A DNA stretch of 64,000 bases from Campylobacter ureolyticus ACS-301-V-Sch3b (GCF_000413435.1 NZ_KE340326.1:613216-677215); one strand, 5' to 3'. Shown: positions 44,801-53,837, numbered from the stretch's first letter. A program made the numbers and translations. Notes: a model not told the origin generated them from the letters alone.

Positions 44801-45361
44801 GCAGTAGGAGCGTTAGCAAGATTTGATTTAAGAAATAACTTCTTTATAGACTCTTATGCAAAAATAGGTAAGTTAAATAACAAATACACCTTAAAAGGCT
44901 ACGATAATCTAAATATTAATAAAGACTCTACATTTTACTCTCTTGGAGCATTTTTAGGACATGATTCTTACTTTGATAGATTTATGCTAACAAATAGACT
45001 TGGCTATGCTTATTCAAATGTTGATGGTTATGATTTAGATATAAATGGTGAAACTTTAAATATCAAAGATATCTCATCAAAAAGAATTAAATTTGATAGT
45101 ATAGCTTACTATAATACAAATACAGATACAAACCTATATGCAAGAGCAAGACTTATATATGAGCTTGATGGCAAAAGCAGTACCTATGCACCTAACATAA
45201 ATAAAACTATAGAAAGTACAAATAAAGGCTTTAGTGGTGGAGGTGAACTTGGTGTTATATATAGCATAAAACCTCTATCAAATATAAGCTTTGGTGTTGG
45301 AGCAATGGGTGGTAAGATAGATGAACTTAGTGCAAATCTTAGATTTGTGTATGGATGGTAG
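41885..45361 (+). CDS. Autotransporter with repetitive beta-helix passenger
   Basis: Type V-secreted surface protein, 1158 residues. Signal peptide about 1-20 (MKNIVISSILAAMLCGTINA). The passenger (about 60-720) is built of degenerate ~25-residue units of the type YGGxSxxGxANxNxV, alternating Gly-Gly turns with Asn ladders, as in right-handed beta-helices. Residues ~560-610 and ~611-661 are near-identical tandem copies. A Thr/Pro linker (ESTTPTPTPKPNKPITPK) near residue 844 precedes the C-terminal autotransporter barrel (about 870-1158), which ends in FVYGW with the terminal aromatic residue needed for BAM recognition. Low Cys content fits autotransport. Probably an adhesin. No lipase or protease motif is visible. 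Confidence 0.9.
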   Translation: MKNIVISSILAAMLCGTINASEADFVDKKSDFDFSGFDFTYTGIPQVGSNLSFFKDSGLKEINVGNIPNQKNFTLDGITNTDDQVSYIAGGAQSSDIKNYTLEVDLSHLDKSTTPDKNTAHLIGGLSVKNNALNNKLIFTNIPGNPERKINLYGGISLSQNTNNNLVNVTGIKDGSDKGGLFKIFSGFSFEGEANENKVTINESKIQDSVFGGVSTKKSANLNVVDINSAEVVGNVDGGRSFGGDMQYEASNNEVNIKDSEIGGLTTAGFAMMNSNSNKVVIESSKIGTKTGQMNIVDSVIGGRSSAGTANLNKVLIKGNSEIFQKVVGGQADEGKEANSNKVFVESSNMKVPNIDDTVIIGGHGGNNGAEKNSVIVTSKSKLEGMVIGGFSRNGVILNEVTVDNSTVDGNIYGGFSNTFSNTYQGKANSNSVVIRNKTEANGAVHGGYANNDASLNNVLISDSSIMYKVYGGFSELGNANENAVNITSSSYVDNTIFGGVSIKNGDANNNIVNISSSHADWVIYGGYSQEGNANSNQVLADSSEMANDIYGGESEDKNANNNKVSLKFSNVGSSVTGGSAKDEANNNILDITSSNIGDSIHGGKSTEGAANNNKVLLKISKVGSSVAGGSAKDEVNNNILDITSSNIGGDVYGGYSNEGDAINNTVNLFHNSARDLALGKHFLVKGVIHGGFSDGNNKDAILGNKLNVTGKNLIAGNINNFDEVNFNLPKDIKTNDVVLQLTKNEPTTLKSVKVNPYVEQGESKAIVKNLKPKEKIYIIKKASIDENTLEEEQAIDKDLEIKSKELTKATKSIVSEVGASTIYNVKLNKDESNLYLEVGEIESTTPTPTPKPNKPITPKVNPKLNHTLIPNLASSHVVNQMSDLMGDNISNIAMLDDNISVNTDNIISFGYIKGYKSNIDKSDTDINGVVVDVGVASRADNALMGGFFEYSYADYDGSANSYSSDGKINAYAVGALARFDLRNNFFIDSYAKIGKLNNKYTLKGYDNLNINKDSTFYSLGAFLGHDSYFDRFMLTNRLGYAYSNVDGYDLDINGETLNIKDISSKRIKFDSIAYYNTNTDTNLYARARLIYELDGKSSTYAPNINKTIESTNKGFSGGGELGVIYSIKPLSNISFGVGAMGGKIDELSANLRFVYGW
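43562..43867 (+). repeat. Two tandem copies of a 153-bp unit in the autotransporter passenger
   Basis: Copy 1 43562-43714 and copy 2 43715-43867, each starting GCTAACAACAACAAAGTCT. They encode 51 residues each; the shared core includes VGSSV-x-GGSAKDE and NNNILDITSSNIG. Mismatches are scattered, consistent with a fairly recent in-frame duplication that could vary in number between strains. Confidence 0.8.
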
Positions 45362-45393
45362 TAAATATATCAAAAAATAACTATAAAATTAAA

Positions 45394-45424
45394 TTTACCA
45401 GTCTATTTTTTATAGACTGGTAAA
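45394..45424 (+). terminator. Putative terminator after the autotransporter gene
   Basis: Twelve-base-pair stem TTTACCAGTCTA / TAGACTGGTAAA with a T-rich loop, 33 bp after the stop. The 3' flank is ATACTG rather than a T-run, so efficiency is uncertain. Confidence 0.55.
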
Positions 45425-45518
45425 ATACTGTGTAACATACTTCTACTATATTGATTTAAAAAGACAAATTTATATTTTTAGTGTAAAATATTAGATACTA
45501 AATTCAAAGGATAAATTC

Positions 45519-46367
45519 ATGCAAATAATAAAAACTTCTATTTTGATGGTTGTTTTAATGTTTTTATTTATGGCAATTGGCTATGCAATCGGTGGTCAAG
45601 GTGGTATGGTAATCGCATTTTTAATAGCTTGTGCAACAAATTTTTTTAGTTATTTTTTTAGTGATAAGATAGTTTTAAAGCACTATAATGCAGTTTTAGT
45701 AACTAAACAAAACGCATCTGGTCTTTATGATATAGTTGAAAAACTTTGTAAAAAAGGTAATTTACCACTTCCTAAAATTTGCATTATTCCAGATCCCACT
45801 CCAAATGCTTTTGCAACTGGAAGAAACCCAAAGCATGCTGTTGTTGCAGTAACTGAAGGTCTTTTAAATTTAATGAGCGAAGAAGAGATTGAAGCTGTTA
45901 TTGCTCATGAATTAAGCCATGTAAAGCATTATGATATTTTAACTGGCTCAATTGCAGCTGTTTTTGCAGGGGCAATCGCAATTTTAGCAAATATTGCAAA
46001 AATGGGAGCTATGTTTGGAGGCAATAGTAAAAACTCAAATAGATCAAATATTGTTGTTTTAATCGCTCTTGCTGTTATTGCTCCACTTGCTGCTACTATT
46101 ATTCAGCTTGCAATTTCAAGAAGTAGGGAGTTTGAAGCTGATCGTGGCTCAGCTGAGCTTACTTCAAATCCAAACGGGCTTATAAAAGCACTTTCTAAGC
46201 TTGAAAGTTATTCTAAAAATCCTCTTAAAAATGCAGATCCAAGCAGTGCTCATATGTTTATCGTAAATCCACTAAGTGGCAAAAGTAACTTTTCATCTTT
46301 GTTTAGAACTCATCCAAGCACAGAAGAAAGAATTAAAGCTCTTGAAAAATTAAAAACAAAAGCTTAA
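45519..46367 (+). CDS. htpX: Membrane zinc protease HtpX
   Basis: M48 family membrane metalloprotease for quality control of damaged membrane proteins, 282 residues. Two N-terminal membrane spans (about 5-45), zinc motif HELSH at residues 130-134, further spans about 145-200 and the third-ligand region SREFEADRGSAEL. C-terminal MFIVNPLSG and RTHPSTEERIKAL are family markers. AAAGGA precedes ATG. It appears monocistronic. Confidence 0.94.
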   Translation: MQIIKTSILMVVLMFLFMAIGYAIGGQGGMVIAFLIACATNFFSYFFSDKIVLKHYNAVLVTKQNASGLYDIVEKLCKKGNLPLPKICIIPDPTPNAFATGRNPKHAVVAVTEGLLNLMSEEEIEAVIAHELSHVKHYDILTGSIAAVFAGAIAILANIAKMGAMFGGNSKNSNRSNIVVLIALAVIAPLAATIIQLAISRSREFEADRGSAELTSNPNGLIKALSKLESYSKNPLKNADPSSAHMFIVNPLSGKSNFSSLFRTHPSTEERIKALEKLKTKA

Positions 46368-46508
46368 ATTTAGTTAAATTTAAGTACAATTTTAAATTCA
46401 TTGTAAATTTGTAACATAAATTTTGCATATTTTTAAAATTTTTAGTGATTTTATACAAATTTAATTAAATTGCTATATTATTACTAAAAGTCAAATAAAG
46501 GTTTTTGT

Positions 46509-47843
46509 ATGAAAGAGATATCGTTTAGAAGCTTTTTAGTAGTTGGGCTTACACTTTTTTCTATGTTTTTTGGTGCTGGGAATTTTATATTTCCACCATT
46601 TTTAGGCAATCTTGCAGGAGAACAAACTCCAATTGCGATAATTGCATTTTGTTTAACAGCTGTCTTATTTCCTATTTTGGGTATTGCAGCAGTTGCAAAG
46701 TCAAATGGACTTCATAACCTTGCAAAAAGAATTTCACTTAAATTTGCATTAATTTTTTCAATATTTTTGCTTCTTATAATTGGACCATTTTTTGCTATTC
46801 CAAGGGCTGCAAATATGCCTTTTGAGCTTGCTATTAAGCCATTTTTATCACAGGGTTTGCAAGCTAGTTTTATGCCTTTATTTTTGTATTCTGTAGTATA
46901 TTTTATAGTAAATTGGGCTCTTTCAAGAAACCCAACAAAAATGATATCAACATTGGGTAAAATTTTAACTCCTATTTTGCTTATTTTAATACTTATTTTA
47001 TTTGCTGTTTCTGTTATTGATCCACTTCACAGTTCTTCATTTTTACAAGCAAAAGGCAATTACGCAACTCATCCTATAACCACTGGTATTTTAGAGGGTT
47101 ATCAGACAATGGATGCTTTGGCAAGCCTTAGTTTTGGACTTGTTATTTTGCTTACTTTTAAAAGAATTGGCATACAAGATAATGAAAAAATAGTAAGCGC
47201 AACTATAAAAGCAGGACTTTTAGCAGGACTTATTTTAATGATAATTTATATGATGCTTTCATATATCGGTGCAAGTGCAGGTGCAGCGGTAGGTTTGTTC
47301 AAGCAAGATCCTAAAAATGGAGCTGAAATTTTAGCCATCGCAACTGGGTATTGGTTTGGAAAATACGGCATTGTAATATTTGGTTTAGCGATGTTTTTAG
47401 CCTGTTTAACAACAACTGTTGGACTTACTTGTGCAATAAGCGAGTATTTTATAACAATTACAAAGATTAAATATCAACACTGGATAATCATTTGGTCTGT
47501 TATAAGCTCACTTATGGCAAATGTTGGTCTTACTGCGATTATTAATTATGCGGTGCCATTTTTGGGTATTATCTATCCACTAGCACTTTCTTTGATAGTT
47601 TTATCTTTATTAAATAATAAATTAAATGAAGATAAATTTACTTATTCTTTCGTTATTTATGCTGTTTTAGTGATAAGCTTAGTTGGAACTTTAGATAGAA
47701 GTTTTCATGTTGCGATACCAGGCTTGGTTGATTTATGTAAACTTTTACCACTTTATGATCAAAGTCTTGAGTGGATGATACCAGGTGTTGTTTGCTTATT
47801 TATCGGTATGGCAAAAATAAAGCTAAGTAAAAAAGCAATATAA
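46509..47843 (+). CDS. brnQ: Branched-chain amino acid transporter BrnQ (LIVCS family)
   Basis: Sodium-coupled leucine/isoleucine/valine uptake carrier, 444 residues with about 12 membrane spans. The N-terminus (LTLFSMFFGAGNFIFPPFLG) and GPFFAIPRAANMPFELA are diagnostic LIVCS motifs, and EGYQTMDALASLSFG is also conserved. ATG 46509 follows AAAGG. A hairpin terminator follows closely. Confidence 0.93.
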   Translation: MKEISFRSFLVVGLTLFSMFFGAGNFIFPPFLGNLAGEQTPIAIIAFCLTAVLFPILGIAAVAKSNGLHNLAKRISLKFALIFSIFLLLIIGPFFAIPRAANMPFELAIKPFLSQGLQASFMPLFLYSVVYFIVNWALSRNPTKMISTLGKILTPILLILILILFAVSVIDPLHSSSFLQAKGNYATHPITTGILEGYQTMDALASLSFGLVILLTFKRIGIQDNEKIVSATIKAGLLAGLILMIIYMMLSYIGASAGAAVGLFKQDPKNGAEILAIATGYWFGKYGIVIFGLAMFLACLTTTVGLTCAISEYFITITKIKYQHWIIIWSVISSLMANVGLTAIINYAVPFLGIIYPLALSLIVLSLLNNKLNEDKFTYSFVIYAVLVISLVGTLDRSFHVAIPGLVDLCKLLPLYDQSLEWMIPGVVCLFIGMAKIKLSKKAI

Positions 47844-47847
47844 CTAA

Positions 47848-47870
47848 GAGGGCTTTTGCCCTCATCTTTA
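47848..47870 (+). terminator. Terminator after brnQ
   Basis: GAGGGC-TTTT-GCCCTC, a G+C-rich 6-bp stem in very AT-rich surroundings, followed by ATCTTTA. Lies between brnQ and the convergent LplT-Aas gene and may serve both. Confidence 0.65.
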
Positions 47871-47896
47871 CAAATTTACTCTTTTATTTTTATATC

Positions 47897-50800
47897 TTAA
47901 TCTTGCTTATCAAGTTGTAAGGCTAAATCTTTAGCGCCTTTAAAATTTACCTTTCCTGTTCCTAGGACTGGAATTTTTTCTACTTTATGGATAACACTTG
48001 GTCTCATAAGAGCATTTAGATGTGAGTCTTTTATTAACTCTTTTATTTCATCAATACTTTTTTCGCCCTCATAAAGTAAAACTATCTTTTCGCCTTTTTT
48101 ATCATCTTTTAAATTTGTAACACTTATAATATCATCATCGCACAATACTTCGTGAAGCGCATTTTCAACCATTGAAAGACTTATCATCTCACCACCAAGT
48201 TTTGCAAAACGAGATATTCTATCTGTTATATATATAAAATAATCTTGATCTAAGTATCCTATATCGCCTGTTTTGTAGTATTTTATCCCATCTATTTCAA
48301 CTAAAACATTGCTAGTTTTTTTAAAGTAGCCTTTCATAACTTGATGTCCGCTTACTAAAATAAGACCGTTTTCATAATCTTCAAGCTCTTTTAGGGTATC
48401 TGGATCTACTATCTTTACAATAGTTCCATTTAGTGGCATTCCAACACTTCCTTTTTTGTTAAAAATTTGCACTTTTCCATCTTTTATCTCATTTGGCAAA
48501 TTTACACTAATTACAGGTGAAGTTTCTGTTGTGCCATAACCTTCTAAAATTTCTTTATCAAATTTTTCTTCAAATTCACTTTTTGTATTTAAATTTAGTT
48601 TCTCGCCACCTGCTACTGCGTATTTAATACTTTCAAACATCTCTTTTGTTACTTTTTTATTTTTAGTATAAAGTCTAAAAAATGTAGATGTGCCAAATAT
48701 AACTTCTGCTTTATGTTTTTGAAGCATTGTACCAAGAGTAAATCCATCCGTTGGATCAGCTACAAAAACGCTTTTTAAATTTGAATAAAGTGGATAAAGC
48801 GTAGTTAAAGTAAGTCCAAAAGAGTGAAAAACAGGAAGACTTGAAAGCATGACTTCGATATTTGCTCTTCCTAAAAGATCACTTACTTGAACGATATTTG
48901 TAAGTAAATTTTTATGCGTTAAAACTATACCTTTTGGCTCGCCTTCGCTTCCACTGCTATAAATAATTGCTGCTGTGTCATCTAAGTTTGCTTTTTTAAA
49001 ATATAATTTTTCAATTAAAATTTTAGGTAGAATTACTTTAGCAATAGCTCTTATTTTATCAAATTTTGTAATTTTTAAATCTTCTAAATAAAAGAATTTC
49101 TGTATTATTTGTGCGTTAAAATTTATCTCTCTTACATTTAATTTTTCTATAAATTTTTTTGAAGTTAAAATGGTTTTAATGCCTGCATTTTCTAAACAAT
49201 TTTGCAAAGAGTTTGTGTTTGATGTGTAGTTTAAATTTACAATTACTTTTTTTTGTGTAAGAAGTGTAAGGTTGATTATCGCACAAGCATTTGATGATGG
49301 AAGTAAAATTCCTATATTTTCTTCATCTTTTAAGTTAAGTTTTTTTGCAAACAAAAGCACTCCAACAAGTACTTTGAAATTTGATAAAGTTTTAGCACTA
49401 AAATCAACCATGGAAGCATGAAACGGAGTTCTTTTTGCCCATTTTAGCCATTCATATTGAAGTGGCTTTTGTAAATCTAGATAATCCCCAAGGTTAAAAT
49501 AAGATAGTTTTATAACCTCTTTTTTTAGATTGCTTGGTGAAATTTGTGAGTCTAGGGGCTGGCTAAAAGCTATATTTAAAACTCTTCTTTTAAATGTTTT
49601 TTTCTTATAACTAATATCAGCTCTTGAAAAAAATGAACCCCAAAAACCTCTTATATGAAAAGCAACTATTTTAGCACCTGTATCTTTTATGGCAAGCATA
49701 TAGCCTTTTTTAAAAACATTTAAATTTGAGTTTTGAGTTATGTGACCTTCTACAAACATTGCCACAACTTCGCCATTTTTAAGTGCGGTTTGTATTTGGT
49801 TCATAGCATGTTTATTTGTGCCTTTTCCAACTCTTATAACATCAAAAGTATTAAAAAACCACTTTAAATGGAGTTTTTCATAAAAACTTACATGCATTAC
49901 AAATTTAATTTTTCTATTAACTGCAATTTGTATTAATGCCCAATCTATAAAGCTTAGATGGTTTCCAAGCATTAAAACTCCACCATTTTGTGGTATCTCA
50001 CCTTTAATTCTTACTTTATAAAAAAGTTTAAAAAATGGCATTACAAAAAGTCTTAAAGTTAAATTTGGTAGAATAAAAAATGAAATTATTGAACAAATTA
50101 GCGCACTCAAACTTGCTAAATAAAAAATATTTTTTGAGTTTATACTAAAATATGCGCAAAATATCGCTAAAAATAAAAACATAACCATAAAAATGTTTTG
50201 TATAAAGTTGCTTCCTGCCATTATCTTACCTGCATTTTCCTTTCCTGCATTTAGTTGAATATTTGCATTTAAAGGGATTATAAAAGCCCCACCCATAAAA
50301 CCAAATAAAATAGCTGTTAAAAACATTAAAAAGATAGAATTTACACTTGCAAAAAGCACAAGCATAACAAAAAGTCCAAAAGATGAGATGCAAACTATCC
50401 CAAGTTCTACTCTTTTTTTAGATAAATAACCTGAAAACAGTGCTCCAAAAACTATCCCAATTGTACTACTTGCTAAAATTATTTGAATTATTGCAACATT
50501 ATCATCTATTATATCTTTATAATGTCTTGGAAAAACTGCTATTATAAGCTGAGCCAATGCCCAAAAAACAGAAATTCCAAGCACGCTTAATAAGATGTTT
50601 TTGTTTTTAAAAATTAGCGTTAAATTTTCTTTTAGATACCCAAAAGTTATATATTTTTTAATTTTAAACTCACTTGTCTTATCGCCAGCTTCAAAATATG
50701 GAATTTTAAATGCAAAATATGTTTCTAAACAGGTGAAAATAAATAAAATTACTCCTATAAACCAAACAGAACTCATCATCTTTCCTGGACTATCAGCAAT

Positions 50801-51301
50801 AACTACAAATTTTTCAAAAATTATAGAAAAAATTAAAGATGAGAGTAAAATAGCGATAATTGTGGCAGATTCCACTACGCTATTTGCTAAGGCAATATTT
50901 TCTTTTTTTGCAATTTGTTTTATAAGTGCATATTTAGCAGTAGAAAAAATCGCACTTTGAACAGCTAAAAGCAAAGTCATAAAAAATGCAAAATAAAACC
51001 AACCTTTAAAATAGGCAATTGTTATTAAAAATGTAAAAATTATAGTAACAGCTGCTGCAACTCTTGAAATTTGAGTACGCGAAAATTTATCATTTAAAAA
51101 TCCAGATATTGAAAATAGTGAAATATAAGGAAGTAAAATGAGCAAATTGACAATCGCAGTAAGAGCTATTAAAATATCACCTGAATAGCTTTTAACTAAG
51201 ATATTTTGAATGGTAATTTTGTGCCCTAGATCAACTACTGCATTTATAAAAAGAACTACAATAAAAGGCAAAAAGCCTGTTATGTTAAAAAGTTTTCGCA
51301 T
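47897..51301 (-). CDS. Fused lysophospholipid transporter / acyltransferase / acyl-ACP synthetase (LplT-Aas)
   Basis: A 1134-residue three-part protein. Residues ~1-410 form an MFS transporter like LplT (12 spans). Residues ~420-620 carry a PlsC-type acyltransferase with HX4D (GNHLSFIDWAL) and the VEGHITQN block. Residues ~640-1134 form an AMP-forming acyl-ACP synthetase with SSGSEGEPKGIVLTHKNL, GYGTTETSPVISVN and TGDIGYLD. Together they import lysophosphatidylethanolamine and re-acylate it. E. coli has lplT and aas as separate adjacent genes; fused versions occur elsewhere. Monocistronic, divergent from the YcxB-like gene. Confidence 0.9.
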   Translation of the reverse strand: MRKLFNITGFLPFIVVLFINAVVDLGHKITIQNILVKSYSGDILIALTAIVNLLILLPYISLFSISGFLNDKFSRTQISRVAAAVTIIFTFLITIAYFKGWFYFAFFMTLLLAVQSAIFSTAKYALIKQIAKKENIALANSVVESATIIAILLSSLIFSIIFEKFVVIADSPGKMMSSVWFIGVILFIFTCLETYFAFKIPYFEAGDKTSEFKIKKYITFGYLKENLTLIFKNKNILLSVLGISVFWALAQLIIAVFPRHYKDIIDDNVAIIQIILASSTIGIVFGALFSGYLSKKRVELGIVCISSFGLFVMLVLFASVNSIFLMFLTAILFGFMGGAFIIPLNANIQLNAGKENAGKIMAGSNFIQNIFMVMFLFLAIFCAYFSINSKNIFYLASLSALICSIISFFILPNLTLRLFVMPFFKLFYKVRIKGEIPQNGGVLMLGNHLSFIDWALIQIAVNRKIKFVMHVSFYEKLHLKWFFNTFDVIRVGKGTNKHAMNQIQTALKNGEVVAMFVEGHITQNSNLNVFKKGYMLAIKDTGAKIVAFHIRGFWGSFFSRADISYKKKTFKRRVLNIAFSQPLDSQISPSNLKKEVIKLSYFNLGDYLDLQKPLQYEWLKWAKRTPFHASMVDFSAKTLSNFKVLVGVLLFAKKLNLKDEENIGILLPSSNACAIINLTLLTQKKVIVNLNYTSNTNSLQNCLENAGIKTILTSKKFIEKLNVREINFNAQIIQKFFYLEDLKITKFDKIRAIAKVILPKILIEKLYFKKANLDDTAAIIYSSGSEGEPKGIVLTHKNLLTNIVQVSDLLGRANIEVMLSSLPVFHSFGLTLTTLYPLYSNLKSVFVADPTDGFTLGTMLQKHKAEVIFGTSTFFRLYTKNKKVTKEMFESIKYAVAGGEKLNLNTKSEFEEKFDKEILEGYGTTETSPVISVNLPNEIKDGKVQIFNKKGSVGMPLNGTIVKIVDPDTLKELEDYENGLILVSGHQVMKGYFKKTSNVLVEIDGIKYYKTGDIGYLDQDYFIYITDRISRFAKLGGEMISLSMVENALHEVLCDDDIISVTNLKDDKKGEKIVLLYEGEKSIDEIKELIKDSHLNALMRPSVIHKVEKIPVLGTGKVNFKGAKDLALQLDKQD

Positions 51302-51427
51302 ATCTTTCCTAGCATTTTTTATATAAAAATTATTTTCATTTGTGAATTTAAGATTTTAGCGAAATTAATGAAATAAATTAAGAAAATTTGATAAAATAGT
51401 CAAAATTTATAAAATTTAAGGAAAAAA

Positions 51428-51949
51428 ATGGAAGTAATAATTACAAATAAAGATGTTGGAAATTTAAGAAAATTTATGATACTCCACAGTAAAAAAGCAA
51501 AAAGACAAAAAATGATGAGCTTTTATGCTGTGCCATTTGAGTTTATTGTTGTTGGTCTTATTTTAGATGGTCTTTTAAAAACAGTTCCTATTTTAAGTTT
51601 AACTTCTTTGGTTTTGGCTATTTTATGGTTAGTATTTTTTCCAAAATATTATAGAAAAATTTGCAATAAAGAGCTTATTAAGTCAGATAATTTACCAGAA
51701 TCTAAAATAAAAATGAAATTTAATGTAGATGAGAATAATATAACTTTTTCAAACGATGAAAAACCAAAGCCAAGTGAAATTTTTAGCTTAAACTCACTTG
51801 ATAAGATAGCAAAAACTAAGGAAAATTATTTTATCTCATTTAAAGAGGGTCATCACATCGTGCTTCCACTAAGTGATGAGACCACAGAAAAAATAAATGA
51901 GATAAAATCTCGCTTTTCAAAAGGTGATATTGAAGAAGTTACTCTTTAA
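51428..51949 (+). CDS. YcxB-like membrane protein
   Basis: A 173-residue protein with two adjacent membrane spans (about 31-50 and 53-72, a hairpin), then a soluble C-terminal domain. That domain includes FNVDENNITFSNDEKPKPSE and FISFKEGHHIVLPLSD, resembling the YcxB-like domain of Gram-positive and other bacteria. Function unknown. AAGGAAAAAA precedes ATG. Its end overlaps the convergent ciaB gene by 11 bp. Confidence 0.7.
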   Translation: MEVIITNKDVGNLRKFMILHSKKAKRQKMMSFYAVPFEFIVVGLILDGLLKTVPILSLTSLVLAILWLVFFPKYYRKICNKELIKSDNLPESKIKMKFNVDENNITFSNDEKPKPSEIFSLNSLDKIAKTKENYFISFKEGHHIVLPLSDETTEKINEIKSRFSKGDIEEVTL

Positions 51950-53723
51950 CTTCTGAAATTTCGTTGCCAATTTGTTTATAAAGATCAAAGTAGTAGATAA
52001 CAAACTCTTTTGCATCTTTGCAAATTGGCAAATAGCTTGATTTATAAGGTATGCAAAATTTTGATAAAAACTTATTTGCATCTTCTTTTTCATCATATAT
52101 TTTTGCTAAATTTTCATAGTTTTTTATACAAAGGTCTTTAAAATCACTATATTTTTCTAAATTAACTTTTAGCTTTTTACCATCAAATTTTAAAGCTTTA
52201 CTTTCAAAAAGAAGAGTTAGGTGAATTAAACCTTCGCAATAATATGCTTTAACAGGGTCATTTTCCATCCATGAGATAAGTCCAACGCTTCTTTTTATAA
52301 GTTCGGCAAAAACTGGAAGTTTTAACTCTTCAATCTCATTATCAAAAAATGCTATAAGCCCACCAGTTGTGGCTTTATACTCTTCTACAAATTTAAAAAC
52401 TCCACTTTTATTCATTGAAGTTTCACTATCTTCATCTATAAATAAAATATGTCCAAACTCATGCCCTATAGTGCTTACTCCATAAACTTGACGCCAAATT
52501 TCTTTTTTGTTAAATAAAATATCGCGTGTGTAGTCTAAAAACTCTTTTTCAAAAATTTCATCATTTATTTTCATAAAAGGTTTTGCCTTTGTGCTTTCAT
52601 AAACATGATCTACAAAAGCAAATATTTTTTTGCCTGAGTTTGCACTTACAAACTCATCATTTGGCACAACTTGTGCGCTAAAAAGCCCTTCTAAATCAGC
52701 TCCATAATAAATCATTGGAGTTGAGATGTAAAGTTGTGTTTTATCTATGTTTGAATTAACAATAGAGTGCATTATTTCGTTATTTGAGCCAATATTTTTA
52801 TAAACATTATCAAAGCTAGTTTTAACTGATTTTTTTATCTCTTTTTCATCATAAGTAGTTTCTTCTTTTAGTCTTATGTCCCATTCTAAGGCAACTGCAT
52901 GAGTGTAAAAGTCTTCATAGTATTCAAGTGGATGACCAATTTGAAGATGTGATTTTGTATCCATCCACGCCATTTCAGCATCTCTCCAAACTTTTATAAC
53001 TTCACAGTTATTTGTACATGCAAATGCAATTTTTAGTTTTTTAAGATATTCTATATATGCTTTTTCATCACTGTTTATAGCAATAAGAGATAGTGTTTGG
53101 ATTAAATTTTCAAACTCTTCAATTAGTTTTGGCATATCCAAAAAAGACTCATAATATGTTTTTAAAACAGCACTTGTGTTGTTTTCATTAAAAAATACAA
53201 CTCCATAAGTTCTATCACAAATATCACCTCTTGGGGTTTTTTGATAAAGTTTGTTTTTTTCTATAAATTTAAATGGATCACTCATTGAGGCAAAAATTTT
53301 AGAGTTTTTATCAATTACTAAATGTTGCCACTGTTTTTGAATTTTATTAATAATAAGACCTATTTTATGAACACCACTTATTAAAGCTAGGTTAAATTCG
53401 CTTAAAATTTTATTATCAATAGCTTTTAGGATTAAATTTCTATGAGAGTTTTCATGTATTAAAGATACAAAATCATACATTTCATCGCGTATTTTTAAAA
53501 TTTTATCTTCACTATAATTTTTCTTTTTTAGCTCAGCTAAAAGAGGGTCTGTTTTTAGATCAACAATTCGTCTTAAAACAGCTATTTTTTCAGACTCGCT
53601 TCCTTTAAAACCACAAATTTCAAGAGCTTTTTTTACATAGTCATCATCTTGATTTTTATATAAATCGTTTATTATTTTTTGATTTTCATCTGAATATTGT
53701 AATAGTTTTTTATAATCATTCAT
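51939..53723 (-). CDS. ciaB: Invasion protein CiaB family, with HEFGH motif
   Basis: Orthologue of Campylobacter invasion antigen B, 594 residues, similar in length to the C. jejuni protein. No signal peptide or membrane span. It contains an HExxH zinc-metallopeptidase motif, HEFGH at residues 421-425, followed 22 residues later by the acidic block EEYKATTGG (Glu447/448), the spacing of a third zinc ligand in gluzincins; HEFGH is also the pentapeptide of M3 oligopeptidases. In C. jejuni CiaB is described as exported by the flagellar apparatus and needed for invasion. The divergent thioesterase neighbour matches C. jejuni Cj0914c-Cj0915. Confidence 0.88.
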   Translation of the reverse strand: MNDYKKLLQYSDENQKIINDLYKNQDDDYVKKALEICGFKGSESEKIAVLRRIVDLKTDPLLAELKKKNYSEDKILKIRDEMYDFVSLIHENSHRNLILKAIDNKILSEFNLALISGVHKIGLIINKIQKQWQHLVIDKNSKIFASMSDPFKFIEKNKLYQKTPRGDICDRTYGVVFFNENNTSAVLKTYYESFLDMPKLIEEFENLIQTLSLIAINSDEKAYIEYLKKLKIAFACTNNCEVIKVWRDAEMAWMDTKSHLQIGHPLEYYEDFYTHAVALEWDIRLKEETTYDEKEIKKSVKTSFDNVYKNIGSNNEIMHSIVNSNIDKTQLYISTPMIYYGADLEGLFSAQVVPNDEFVSANSGKKIFAFVDHVYESTKAKPFMKINDEIFEKEFLDYTRDILFNKKEIWRQVYGVSTIGHEFGHILFIDEDSETSMNKSGVFKFVEEYKATTGGLIAFFDNEIEELKLPVFAELIKRSVGLISWMENDPVKAYYCEGLIHLTLLFESKALKFDGKKLKVNLEKYSDFKDLCIKNYENLAKIYDEKEDANKFLSKFCIPYKSSYLPICKDAKEFVIYYFDLYKQIGNEISEVKE

Positions 53724-53837
53724 TATCTATCCTTTTAAGTTTATGAAAAATTTTAGCGAAATATAATTAACCAGTATTAAAACAAACTTTAAAAATAGCT
53801 GGTAAAATCATAATAAATTTATAACTAAAGGAAATTT

